This document shows, in pieces, positions 6,297-13,575 of a stretch of 14,789 nucleotides of DNA (position 1 is its first letter; each line of letters begins with the position of its first letter). The notes under the pieces are model-generated. The model did not search any database. It was given only the letters and a program-made list of their open reading frames with translations, and was not told where the DNA came from. Origin of the DNA: an uncultured Bacteroidales bacterium (GTDB taxonomy: Bacteria; Bacteroidota; Bacteroidia; Bacteroidales; Tenuifilaceae); assembly GCA_937915475.1 (NCBI GenBank), contig CALGIR010000054.1, positions 1 to 14,789 of the forward strand, given 5' to 3'. Both the position numbers and the translations under genes were made by a program.

Positions 6297-7157
6297 ATGA
6301 GACAACTTAAAATTACAAAATCCATTACTAACAGGGAAAGTGCTTCGCTTGATAAATATCTTCAAGAAATTGGAAAAGAAGATCTTATTACGGTTGAGGA
6401 AGAAGTAGAACTTGCCCAGAGGATAAAGAAAGGTGATCAAGAGGCTCTTGAGAAATTAACAAGAGCAAACCTTAGATTTGTTGTTTCTGTTGCCAAACAA
6501 TACCAAAACCAAGGATTAAGTCTTCCCGACTTGATTAACGAGGGAAACTTAGGTCTAATTAAAGCAGCTGAGAAGTTTGACGAAACCCGTGGTTTTAAGT
6601 TTATCTCCTATGCAGTATGGTGGATTCGCCAGTCGATACTCCAAGCGCTTGCGGAGCAATCGCGCATTGTGAGGCTTCCGCTAAACCAGGTTGGCTCATT
6701 AAACAAGATAAACAAGGCATTCTCAAAGTTCGAACAGCAATATGAGCGTACCCCATCGCCTGAGGAGTTGGCCGTATTACTCGAACTACCTAAAGAGAAG
6801 GTTACCGATACACTTCGTATTTCTGGTCGCCATGTTTCTGTTGATGCGCCTTTTGTTGATGGTGAGGAGAATAGCCTGTTAGACGTTCTTGTAAATAACG
6901 ATTCCCCAAATGCGGATAGATTACTTCTTAACGAATCGCTTTGCAAGGAAATTGACCGTTCGCTAGCAACGCTAACCGAAAGAGAACGCGATATTATTAA
7001 ACTGTTTTTTGGCATCAGTTGTCAGGAGATGACACTTGAGGAAATTGGCGAAAGATTTGGACTTACCCGTGAAAGGGTTCGTCAGATAAAAGAAAAGGCC
7101 ATAAGACGCCTTCGCCATACCTCGAGAAGCAAATTGCTTAAAGCATATTTAGGTTAA
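6297..7157 (+). CDS. rpoD: Primary sigma factor of RNA polymerase (RpoD/SigA type)
   Basis: A 286-residue group 1-like sigma-70 factor that directs RNA polymerase to housekeeping promoters, in Bacteroidota those with -33 TTTG / -7 TAnnTTTG. Region 1.2 begins at about residue 17 (SLDKYLQEIG), region 2 spans about 52-120 with LPDLINEGNLGLIKAAEKFD and the -10 recognition helix SYAVWWIRQSI (104-114), region 3 covers about 125-200, and region 4 ends in the helix-turn-helix TLEEIGERFGLTRERVRQIKEKAIRRLR (246-273). There is no region 1.1 or non-conserved insert; this short form is normal for the phylum. A modest SD-like AAAGGA (6286-6291) is 5 bases before the ATG. It follows the htrA-like gene on the same strand after 199 bases and converges with fabI across a shared terminator. 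Confidence 0.95.
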   Translation: MRQLKITKSITNRESASLDKYLQEIGKEDLITVEEEVELAQRIKKGDQEALEKLTRANLRFVVSVAKQYQNQGLSLPDLINEGNLGLIKAAEKFDETRGFKFISYAVWWIRQSILQALAEQSRIVRLPLNQVGSLNKINKAFSKFEQQYERTPSPEELAVLLELPKEKVTDTLRISGRHVSVDAPFVDGEENSLLDVLVNNDSPNADRLLLNESLCKEIDRSLATLTERERDIIKLFFGISCQEMTLEEIGERFGLTRERVRQIKEKAIRRLRHTSRSKLLKAYLG

Positions 7158-7181
7158 AATAGTTTAGACAATGATATATAT

Positions 7182-7217
7182 AAAGGATAGGCCATCATTT
7201 TCGATGGCCTATCCTTT
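7182..7217. terminator. Bidirectional terminator between rpoD and fabI
   Basis: Perfect 15-base arms at 7182-7196 and 7203-7217 (core GGATAGGCCATC) enclose a 6-base loop. A/T-rich sequence flanks both sides (TATA runs, TTTT at the stem foot). Its place between convergent genes indicates that it ends both transcripts. Confidence 0.85.
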
Positions 7218-7241
7218 TATATACCTATTTTCAGTGTCTCT

Positions 7242-8081
7242 CTATTGACAATCGCGACACTCGTCCAAATTCTTATTGTAAACTGCCATTGCCCTCTGAC
7301 TCATACCCATACTCGAGAACCCACCATCATTGTAGATATTCTGCATGGTAATCTTTCGCGTTAAATCGCTAAAAAGCGACACGCATAGTCCTGCACATTC
7401 CTCAGCATCGGCATTACCAAGAGGCGACATTCTTTCGGTAAAATCCATCAGTCCCTCAAAGCCCATTACACCGCTTCCCGCTGTGGTTAGGGTAGGCGAT
7501 TGCGAGATGGTATTAATCCTGACCCTGCGCTCACGCCCAAAGATATAGCCAAAACTACGTGCTATGGACTCAAGGAGTGCCTTTGCATCAGCCATATCGT
7601 TATAGCCATACAGTGTACGTTGTGCTGCAATATACGATAGAGCCACAATGGAACCCCACTCATTAATAGCATCCTGTTTCCATGCAACCTGAAGCATCTT
7701 ATGAAACGAAATAGCTGAGATATCGAGGGTCTTCATGAGATAATCGTAATTAAGGTCATCGTATGTTTGGCCTTTACGAACGTTTGGCGACATGCCAATT
7801 GAGTGAAGCACAAAGTCTATTTTGCCTCCAAAATGCTCAGTGGCTTTTTTAAACAGCTCATTCAAATCGTTTACATTTGTTGCGTCTGCAGGGATTAAAA
7901 CAGCATCTGTTTTCTTGGCTAACTCTTGTACAGACCCCATGCGCATGGCAACGGCGGTGTTAGATAATACAAGTTGTGCCCCTTCTTTGTGAGCTAGTTC
8001 GGCTACGTGCCAGGCAATGGAACTCTCATTGAGTGCCCCAAAGACAATCCCTTTCTTTCCCTTCAGTAAATTGTACGACAT
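7242..8081 (-). CDS. fabI: Enoyl-[acyl-carrier-protein] reductase (NADH), FabI type
   Basis: Catalyses the last reduction of each fatty-acid elongation cycle (trans-2-enoyl-ACP to acyl-ACP), in the cytoplasm. The 279-residue protein is a short-chain dehydrogenase-fold enzyme with the FabI-specific nucleotide-binding motif GALNESSIAW (15-24), the SYIAA segment with Y150, and the catalytic pair Y160 and K167 (YNDMADAK). The seven-residue interval is the same as Y156/K163 in E. coli. HSIGMSP (93-99) and the TISQSPTLTTAGSG substrate-loop region are also typical of the family. FabI is the target of triclosan and similar inhibitors; I cannot judge susceptibility. It is preceded by its own promoter (8127-8157) and separated from recN by a terminator, so it appears to be transcribed alone. 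Confidence 0.95.
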   Translation of the reverse strand: MSYNLLKGKKGIVFGALNESSIAWHVAELAHKEGAQLVLSNTAVAMRMGSVQELAKKTDAVLIPADATNVNDLNELFKKATEHFGGKIDFVLHSIGMSPNVRKGQTYDDLNYDYLMKTLDISAISFHKMLQVAWKQDAINEWGSIVALSYIAAQRTLYGYNDMADAKALLESIARSFGYIFGRERRVRINTISQSPTLTTAGSGVMGFEGLMDFTERMSPLGNADAEECAGLCVSLFSDLTRKITMQNIYNDGGFSSMGMSQRAMAVYNKNLDECRDCQ

Positions 8082-8126
8082 ACTATTGAATTTTGGTTAA
8101 AGTCTGAATTAATAGAATCAATATTA

Positions 8127-8157
8127 CAAAATTACGCATGAGCAAATTGATTAAACA
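8127..8157 (-). promoter_or_regulatory. Promoter of fabI
   Basis: On the minus strand TAATTTTG (8134 down to 8127) matches the -7 TAnnTTTG exactly. At the -33 distance only TGTT (8157-8154, spacing 19) is found, a partial match. The leader would be about 40 bases. Confidence 0.45.
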
Positions 8158-8181
8158 CTCATTAATGGTTGTTGTTCGATT

Positions 8182-8216
8182 AAAAACGGCAATTAACTCA
8201 CCAACAATTAATTACC
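8182..8216 (-). terminator. Terminator of the bamD-recN operon, containing the recN stop codon
   Basis: Read on the minus strand, the arm GGTAATTAA (8216-8208) pairs with TTAATTGCC (8196-8188), 9 pairs with one G-T wobble and an 11-base loop, followed by GTTTTT (8187-8182). The stop codon of recN (8210-8208) lies inside the first arm. Confidence 0.55.
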
Positions 8217-9869
8217 ATCGGACAGTAAATGCTTAGCGTTGATTAATGCGGCATCGGACACCTGCTCGCCACTGAGCATCTTAGCAATCTCAAGAACTCG
8301 CTCATCAGGTTTTAAAAGCCGGATATGGGTGGTTGACGATTCTAAATCGTCCTCTTTATAGACCAGAAAATGGGTTATTCCTTTGCTGGCTATCTGAGGT
8401 AAATGGGTTATATTGATAACTTGCATCTCTTTCGACATATCGTGAATAATGTTACCTACCTTATCGGCAATGTCGCCAGAAACCCCTGTATCAATCTCGT
8501 CAAGAATAATGGTAGGCAATCCCTTTGCTTTTACCATAATAGACTTTAGGCTTAGCATAAGCCTCGAAAGTTCTCCGCCTGAAGCTACCTTTGCAAGTTC
8601 CTGCATGGCGGTCTGCTTATTGGCCGAAAAAAGAAAAGTCGTTCGGTCAATTCCATTTGGCATAAGCTCATCATGGTGTGTAATACTCACCTTAAAGTTG
8701 GCAAAAGGCATTCCCAATTGCACTAGCAATAATTTAATGCTACGCTCAAATTCCTCACAAACCTTAACCCTTGCATCACTTATTATTTTTGCTTTTGCAA
8801 AGGCTTTTGTATTAACTTCACTAATTTGCTTGGCTTTCTGCTCAACGGTACTGTCGTAATTCTCTATTTCATCAACCTTCGTTTTTATATCATTACGAAT
8901 GGTAATTAGTTCTGCAACGGAGGCAACCCTATGCTTTTGCATAAGTGAGTTTAGATTATCGAGACGCTGATTAACCCGTTCCAGTTCCGATGGATTAATA
9001 TCAACCTTTTCGCTTTGAATTTCTGCTTCCATGGCAATATCCTTAAGCTCAATCCGACAGGCCTCTACCCTATTGTTCAACTCATCTGCCAATGGGTAAA
9101 AGGATGATATTCTGTTTAATGCATCTTGCGTATCTTTTAGCCACACTAAAACCGAAACTTCATCGGCATTACAATAGTTTACAACCTCTTGCAACGCTAA
9201 CTTAATCTCTTCGGCATGCGAAAACTGTTGCTGAAGTAACTCCAACTCAGCCTCTTCGTCTTCAACTAACTTGATTTCAGTTAGTTGATTAAGCTGAAAC
9301 TGCAAGTAATCCAAATCAGCTTTAGCTTTTTCCGATTCCAGAGTTAACTCTCTAAACTCATCGGATAGTTGCTTGTGCAGAGAATATAGGCTGTTGTACT
9401 CGTCGACAAGTGCTCTGGTGTTGGCAAACGAATCGAGAACCGATAGCTGAAAATTGGCATTAACCAAGAGTAAATTTTGATGCTGCGAATGAATATCCAC
9501 TACCTTTCCTACAATATCTTTTAAAAGATTAAGGGTAACCGGCAACTCATTTACAAATGCTCTCGACTTGCCCGACGGGCTAATATGGCGTCGTATAATA
9601 GTATTGGGTTGAAAATCTAAATCGTTCTCCTCAAAAAGAGGCTCGAGACTGTAGCCTTCGAGATTAAACGTACCCTCAACAACGCAGCTATTATCCTTAT
9701 CCTTTAACATATTTGCTTCGGCTCTATTACCAAGAATAAGACCTAAAGCACCTAACAATATAGATTTACCTGCACCCGTTTCACCGGTAATAATATTCAA
9801 TCCCGAATGAAAATCGATTTCAAGGTTATCAATTATTGCGTAATTTTTTATGAGTAGATGCTTTAGCAT
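8208..9869 (-). CDS. recN: DNA repair protein RecN
   Basis: An SMC-like ATPase that acts early at DNA double-strand breaks in recombinational repair. From the ATG at 9869 it has 553 residues, the usual RecN length. The N-terminal ATPase half has Walker A GETGAGKS (29-36) and the Q-loop region HSQHQNLLL (about 127-135). A long coiled coil fills about residues 150-375. The C-terminal half has the ABC signature ASGGELSRL (429-437), Walker B with its glutamate (IILDEIDTG, 454-462) and the switch histidine segment INITHLPQIAS (486-496). An in-frame TTG nine bases upstream is less likely than this ATG, which gives the MLKHLLIKNY start usual in relatives. It is the last gene of the run starting at bamD, 28 bases after porD; I see no SOS-type operator near it. 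Confidence 0.95.
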   Translation of the reverse strand: MLKHLLIKNYAIIDNLEIDFHSGLNIITGETGAGKSILLGALGLILGNRAEANMLKDKDNSCVVEGTFNLEGYSLEPLFEENDLDFQPNTIIRRHISPSGKSRAFVNELPVTLNLLKDIVGKVVDIHSQHQNLLLVNANFQLSVLDSFANTRALVDEYNSLYSLHKQLSDEFRELTLESEKAKADLDYLQFQLNQLTEIKLVEDEEAELELLQQQFSHAEEIKLALQEVVNYCNADEVSVLVWLKDTQDALNRISSFYPLADELNNRVEACRIELKDIAMEAEIQSEKVDINPSELERVNQRLDNLNSLMQKHRVASVAELITIRNDIKTKVDEIENYDSTVEQKAKQISEVNTKAFAKAKIISDARVKVCEEFERSIKLLLVQLGMPFANFKVSITHHDELMPNGIDRTTFLFSANKQTAMQELAKVASGGELSRLMLSLKSIMVKAKGLPTIILDEIDTGVSGDIADKVGNIIHDMSKEMQVINITHLPQIASKGITHFLVYKEDDLESSTTHIRLLKPDERVLEIAKMLSGEQVSDAALINAKHLLSDGN

Positions 9870-9897
9870 AGCCAACAAACTTTAAAGTAACCTTGCA

Positions 9898-10845
9898 TTA
9901 ACGTGTTTGCGCACCCTGCGGACGGCTTCCACCATCCTGTGTAATTCGGTTATACTTGTTGGCATTGGCATTATCAACCTCATTTAGAATGTTAACCACT
10001 CTGGTTTTTTCTGCCGGAAACGATTCGGAGAAGATATTCACCAACTCCTCGCTTTTTGCATCGAAGAAAATTTGCAGATAGTACATATATGGGTCGAGCT
10101 TCTCGCGATGAACCCTCTGGATACTAGTTAGTGTCTCCGCTATTTCCGTTCTTCCCTCCACAAGCTTATCGCTCATCCTGTCGAGGCCAGTTCTGTGATA
10201 TTTGTAGTACACCTCCCTAAGGGGGCGATACTTTGCATTGAGCACATTCTCTATTAACCAATACCTATTCTTCCTATTTCCCTCGTAGGCTTTCCAGCCT
10301 CTTTCAACAGCATTCTGAGCATTATTCACAATCTTTTCTGCTTTCTGAAAATACTCTGTTCCCCCAAGGTACGAAAACGAATCGTAATCAAACCCAAGGA
10401 TTATGTATGCATAATAGGCCAGCACAGAGGTAAGGTTACTAATGTGGCGAGAGTCGGAAAACTCCAATTGGTCAAACTCAATATACCTAAAATTCATGTT
10501 ATTATCTACAATGTTTAGCATTGTAGTATTGTATGAGGAACCAAAAATTGGACGGCGTGACTGAATCTGAATTGAGCCCTTAAACTCATCGGAGCCTATC
10601 TGCTCATTAATGGTTATCATCATATTACACTCAATACGCTCATCCTGTCCATAAAGATGGTTTGTCCATGAAGTATTGTTCATAAACTCATAAAGAGCGG
10701 TCTGTAGCGTTTGAAAAACCTGACGATTTGTTCCCTGAATTTTCTGAGAGTTTATTTGAATATTGCAGCGCAACTCCTGCTGAAACGATACTAGCGGGAT
10801 TAGAATAAAAAGAAATATGGGTATGAATACTTTACGGGTAAACAT
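9898..10845 (-). CDS. porD: PorD-like (DUF4835) type IX secretion-associated protein
   Basis: A 315-residue exported protein of the DUF4835 family, annotated in public genomes as type IX secretion system protein PorD. The first about 21 residues form a signal peptide (MFTRKVF plus a hydrophobic stretch to LVSF) with the mature part beginning near QQELRCNIQINSQ. The IQGTNRQVFQTLQTALYEFMNNTSWTN segment (about 37-63) and the central WKAYEGNRKNRYWLIENVLNAKYRPLREVYYKYHR region are family-typical. It presumably acts in the periplasm or at the outer membrane; its exact role in secretion is not well defined. No other por/gld/spr genes are in the window. It sits between coaBC (24-base gap) and recN (28-base gap), an arrangement I recall as common in Bacteroidota. 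The family assignment is confident; the mechanism is not. Confidence 0.85.
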   Translation of the reverse strand: MFTRKVFIPIFLFILIPLVSFQQELRCNIQINSQKIQGTNRQVFQTLQTALYEFMNNTSWTNHLYGQDERIECNMMITINEQIGSDEFKGSIQIQSRRPIFGSSYNTTMLNIVDNNMNFRYIEFDQLEFSDSRHISNLTSVLAYYAYIILGFDYDSFSYLGGTEYFQKAEKIVNNAQNAVERGWKAYEGNRKNRYWLIENVLNAKYRPLREVYYKYHRTGLDRMSDKLVEGRTEIAETLTSIQRVHREKLDPYMYYLQIFFDAKSEELVNIFSESFPAEKTRVVNILNEVDNANANKYNRITQDGGSRPQGAQTR

Positions 10846-10869
10846 AGGCTTATAATTTATGATGTTGGC

Positions 10870-12066
10870 TTAAAAAAGTTTTACCAACTCATTTACAATA
10901 TCATCAGCAATGCGAGCCTTTGATTTTAACGGATAGGGTACCTCGTTTCCGTTACTATGAATGATGGTAACCTTATTGGTTAAAACATCAAAACCCGCCC
11001 CCTCATCATTAGGGGAGTTAAGAACGATGAAATCGAAGTTTTTTGTTTTAAGCTTGCGCATTGCATTCTCCTGCTGATTTTGAGTTTCTAGCGCAAAACC
11101 AACCAGCAATTGCTCTTTGCTCTTCATCTTCCCTAACTCTTTAGCAATATCCTGAGTAGGAACTAATTCGAGCATTAAGCTGGCATTCTCGCGTTTAATC
11201 TTCTGATTTTCAGGCTGCTTAACCGAAAAGTCGGCAACAGCAGCAGCAAGCACAGCAGCATCACACCGAGAATATAGTTCCACCGCCTTATCATACATTT
11301 GCTGAGCCGTAGACACGCTGATAATCTCTATATCCTTATGGGCAGGTTTCTGATTAGAGGGTCCTGTAACGAATAAGACCTTTGCTCCTCTCTGTACAAG
11401 ACTATGGGCAATGCTTGCTCCCATTAGTCCCGACGAACGATTACCAATGAAACGAATAGGGTCAATTGGCTCATGGGTTGGCCCCGAAGTAACCATCACT
11501 AATTTGCCCTTTAACGTTTCGTTGCCTGTGAAAAATAAGGAGATGGCATCGAAAATCTTTTCGGGCTCTTCCATCCTTCCCTTTCCACTTAACCCACTGG
11601 CAAGTTCACCTGTAGTTGCCTCAATAATAATATTACCATAACCCTTCAGAACCTCAATATTCTTTTGGGTAGTTGGATGCTGAAACATATCCAAATCCAT
11701 TGCTGGTGCAACCATTACTGGACATCGCGCAGAAAGATACGATGTTAGTAGCAAGTTATCGGCAACACCACTGGCCATTTTAGCCATTGTATTAGCCGAA
11801 GCTGGCGCGATTAGATAAAGATCCGCCCAGAGACCAAGGTCAACATGACTATTCCAATCTCCATTTTCGGGATTAAAAAAATCCACAAGAATGGGGTTTT
11901 TAGAAAGCGTTGCCATGGTTAAAGGCGTTATAAACTCTTTGGCCAAAGGGGTCATAATAACCTTAACGCTTGCTCCCTCTTTAACCAAAAGCCTAACTAT
12001 GCTTGCGGCTTTGTAGGCAGCAATGCTTCCGGTGATACCAAGAAGTATGTTTTTACCCTTTAGCAT
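10870..12066 (-). CDS. coaBC: Bifunctional phosphopantothenoylcysteine synthetase/decarboxylase
   Basis: Joins 4'-phosphopantothenate to cysteine (CoaB, CTP-dependent) and decarboxylates the product to 4'-phosphopantetheine (CoaC, FMN-dependent), two central steps of coenzyme A synthesis. Its 398 residues are normal length. The CoaC half (1-about 180) has GITGSIAAYK (10-19), catalytic H74 in SHVDL, APASANT (87-93) and PAMDLDM (121-127). The CoaB half (about 187-398) has N209 in IRFIGNRSSG and K289 in QKIKRE, matching E. coli Asn210 and Lys289. Two E. coli CoaC catalytic positions differ by eye alignment: PAMN is PAMD (D124) and the flexible-lid Cys158 aligns with S157 (ELASG). I believe these are usual in this phylum, so the enzyme is probably functional. 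It follows rpoZ after 9 bases. Confidence 0.95.
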   Translation of the reverse strand: MLKGKNILLGITGSIAAYKAASIVRLLVKEGASVKVIMTPLAKEFITPLTMATLSKNPILVDFFNPENGDWNSHVDLGLWADLYLIAPASANTMAKMASGVADNLLLTSYLSARCPVMVAPAMDLDMFQHPTTQKNIEVLKGYGNIIIEATTGELASGLSGKGRMEEPEKIFDAISLFFTGNETLKGKLVMVTSGPTHEPIDPIRFIGNRSSGLMGASIAHSLVQRGAKVLFVTGPSNQKPAHKDIEIISVSTAQQMYDKAVELYSRCDAAVLAAAVADFSVKQPENQKIKRENASLMLELVPTQDIAKELGKMKSKEQLLVGFALETQNQQENAMRKLKTKNFDFIVLNSPNDEGAGFDVLTNKVTIIHSNGNEVPYPLKSKARIADDIVNELVKLF

Positions 12067-12075
12067 AAGATTATT

Positions 12076-12405
12076 CTAAGCCTTCTCCTGCTCCTGCTCT
12101 TCTTTGCGATGGATTTTGCCATCGAGAAACTCTTGCAAAGCAATAAGTGATGGTTTTGGCAAGCGTTCGTAAAATTTACTAATTTCGATTTGTTCCCTAT
12201 TCTCAAACACCTCCTCAAGGTTATCGGTGTAATAGGCAAACTCCTCTAGCTTACGGTTAAGCTCATGCTTCATATCCTGTCCAATCGAATTTGAACGCTT
12301 GGCAATAATCCGTACCGTTTCGTAAATGCTACCTGTATCCTTATCGAGCACAGATAGATCTTGAGTAGTTGTTGTTAAGGGTGCAATTACTTTTTTGAAG
12401 TCCAT
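12076..12405 (-). CDS. rpoZ: RNA polymerase omega subunit, Bacteroidota type
   Basis: A 109-residue protein of the Rpb6/omega family that helps assemble and stabilise RNA polymerase by clamping beta-prime. The family core is seen at about residues 27-60 (SIYETVRIIAKRSNSIGQDMKHELNRKLEEFA), then the phylum-typical DNLEEVFENREQIEISKFYERLPKPSL block and a charged tail (KEEQEQEKA). It looks unlike the short proteobacterial omega but matches what is annotated as omega in Bacteroidota. Its place just before coaBC echoes the rpoZ-coaBC order of Firmicutes, which supports the call. It starts 18 bases after the bamD stop and ends 9 bases before coaBC, so the three are surely co-transcribed. Confidence 0.85.
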   Translation of the reverse strand: MDFKKVIAPLTTTTQDLSVLDKDTGSIYETVRIIAKRSNSIGQDMKHELNRKLEEFAYYTDNLEEVFENREQIEISKFYERLPKPSLIALQEFLDGKIHRKEEQEQEKA

Positions 12406-12423
12406 AGTTATATTTAGTTAAGC

Positions 12424-13215
12424 TTATTTTTCTACAACATTAATACTATTAGCATATATCTTTTCTGCTTCCCGCTTATACCTTGTCTCTGGATATTCGC
12501 TCATCAGATTATAGTACTCGTCAAGGGTATTTTGAAAACGCTCTCGCCTTTTTTCGGGTACACTTTTATTTGCCAAGTTATAGGATGCGTCAAGGATCAT
12601 ATAGAGTTGCTCCTCGCGATACTCTGAATCAGGGAACTTACCGAGACTATTTTTAAGGGCAGTAATGGCTGCTTTATAATCCTCCCTGTCGTAGTAAAGC
12701 CTTGCGCTTAGGTACGACTTCTCAATAAGTTTGGATCGGAGTTCGTGCATGATCCTATTAACCTCTGCTTTTTTCGATGTATTCGGATATTTTGCTATAA
12801 ACTCGTTAAATGCCGAAATGGCATTATTGGTTGTTTCCTGGTCGAGCAAAGGCCTAGGTGACGACTTATAGAAGCAATATGCGTACATATACTCTGCTTG
12901 CTCAACAAAAGTACTCCTGGGATAATTCTGCCTAAACTTATCGAAAAAATGGGCAGACAAAAGGAAGTCTCCCTGATGATAATATCCCTCAGCCAAATAG
13001 TACTCAATCGTATCGGCCTGCAGAGTACCCCTGTAAATTGGTACTATTTGCTCAAAAAGAGTTGTATACTTGTAATGGTCTTTCGTCTCGTAGTACTCTA
13101 GTCCTTTCTTGTACATTAACCCATAGTCCTTAGTTTTTAACAACTTGTTAAAACCGCTACACGAGGCTATTAAAAGAACTAATAAGCTTAGAATAACTAT
13201 TTGATAATTTTTCAT
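12424..13215 (-). CDS. bamD: Outer membrane assembly lipoprotein BamD
   Basis: Component of the BAM complex, which folds beta-barrel proteins into the outer membrane. From the ATG at 13215 it has 263 residues. Residues 1-18 are a lipoprotein signal peptide with the lipobox I-A-S-C, making C19 the lipidated residue. The mature part is a row of TPR-like helical repeats (for example about 64-75, DTIEYYLAEGYY; 90-115; the KKAEVNRIMHEL segment; and the C-terminal NTLDEYYNLMSEYPETRYKREAEKIY repeat) of the length and pattern of BamD/YfiO. A TTG four codons upstream is in frame but would add residues before the signal peptide charge cluster, so ATG is preferred. It is the first gene of the bamD-rpoZ-coaBC-porD-recN run, with a probable promoter at 13288-13295. 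Confidence 0.93.
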   Translation of the reverse strand: MKNYQIVILSLLVLLIASCSGFNKLLKTKDYGLMYKKGLEYYETKDHYKYTTLFEQIVPIYRGTLQADTIEYYLAEGYYHQGDFLLSAHFFDKFRQNYPRSTFVEQAEYMYAYCFYKSSPRPLLDQETTNNAISAFNEFIAKYPNTSKKAEVNRIMHELRSKLIEKSYLSARLYYDREDYKAAITALKNSLGKFPDSEYREEQLYMILDASYNLANKSVPEKRRERFQNTLDEYYNLMSEYPETRYKREAEKIYANSINVVEK

Positions 13216-13287
13216 CTTTGTAAGCAAAGGCTTTAGTAGAGTTAAACGCTGTATTGAGCAAATTTATTGCAACCATTTTCAAGCGAG

Positions 13288-13295
13288 CAAAGTTA
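13288..13295 (-). promoter_or_regulatory. Probable -7 element of the bamD operon promoter
   Basis: TAACTTTG on the minus strand fits TAnnTTTG exactly, 72 bases before the bamD ATG. No good TTTG lies 19-21 bases upstream of it, so the match is partial. Confidence 0.4.
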
Positions 13296-13500
13296 GCAAG
13301 ATATTTGCAAAAGCTCACTCCAAATGTCCATAAAAATTATAGAATCACATAGTTAAAGAGTATTAAGTCGAATTAAAAGACCAATAGCTGATTTTAATTG
13401 AAATGGTTGATTAACTGAATTCTGCAAACAATAAACAAACCCAAAAACCTAGAATTAAGGGCACAAACCATTAATAAAGAGTATAATTTAGACGCAGCAA

Positions 13501-13531
13501 TTTACAGTGTTGACAAAATAATGTACTTTTG
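13501..13531 (+). promoter_or_regulatory. Promoter of the alpha-oxoamine synthase-like gene
   Basis: TTTA (13501-13504) and TACTTTTG (13524-13531) are 19 bases apart, one mismatch from the Bacteroidota consensus. The -7 element overlaps a small dyad, TGTAC-TTTT-GTACA (13522-13535). The leader would be about 38 bases. Confidence 0.55.
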
Positions 13532-13575
13532 TACAAATTTTAACGTATTCTATTAACCCAATAAAACAAATCATC

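Larger units (their letters stand above)
13216..13575. other. Divergent intergenic region between bamD and the alpha-oxoamine synthase gene
   Basis: About 360 A/T-rich bases without a gene. They hold a -7 element facing bamD (13288-13295), a promoter facing right (13501-13531) and a 10-base direct repeat TAAAGAGTAT (13354-13363 and 13475-13484), which is short enough to be chance. I see no tRNA, riboswitch-like fold or terminator. The middle 150 bases hold nothing I can name. Confidence 0.6.

Noticed and set aside
6608..7015. Minus-strand reading frame of 135 codons opposite rpoD
   Set aside because: It is the shadow of sigma factor regions 2.4 to 4.1; serine-rich and without a start signal.
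8449..8859. Plus-strand reading frame of 136 codons opposite recN
   Set aside because: It overlaps the RecN signature and Walker B region, which is clearly the coding strand, and resembles no family.
13216..13227. TTG start of bamD four codons upstream
   Set aside because: The ATG at 13215 gives a normal lipoprotein signal peptide; the extension adds nothing recognisable.
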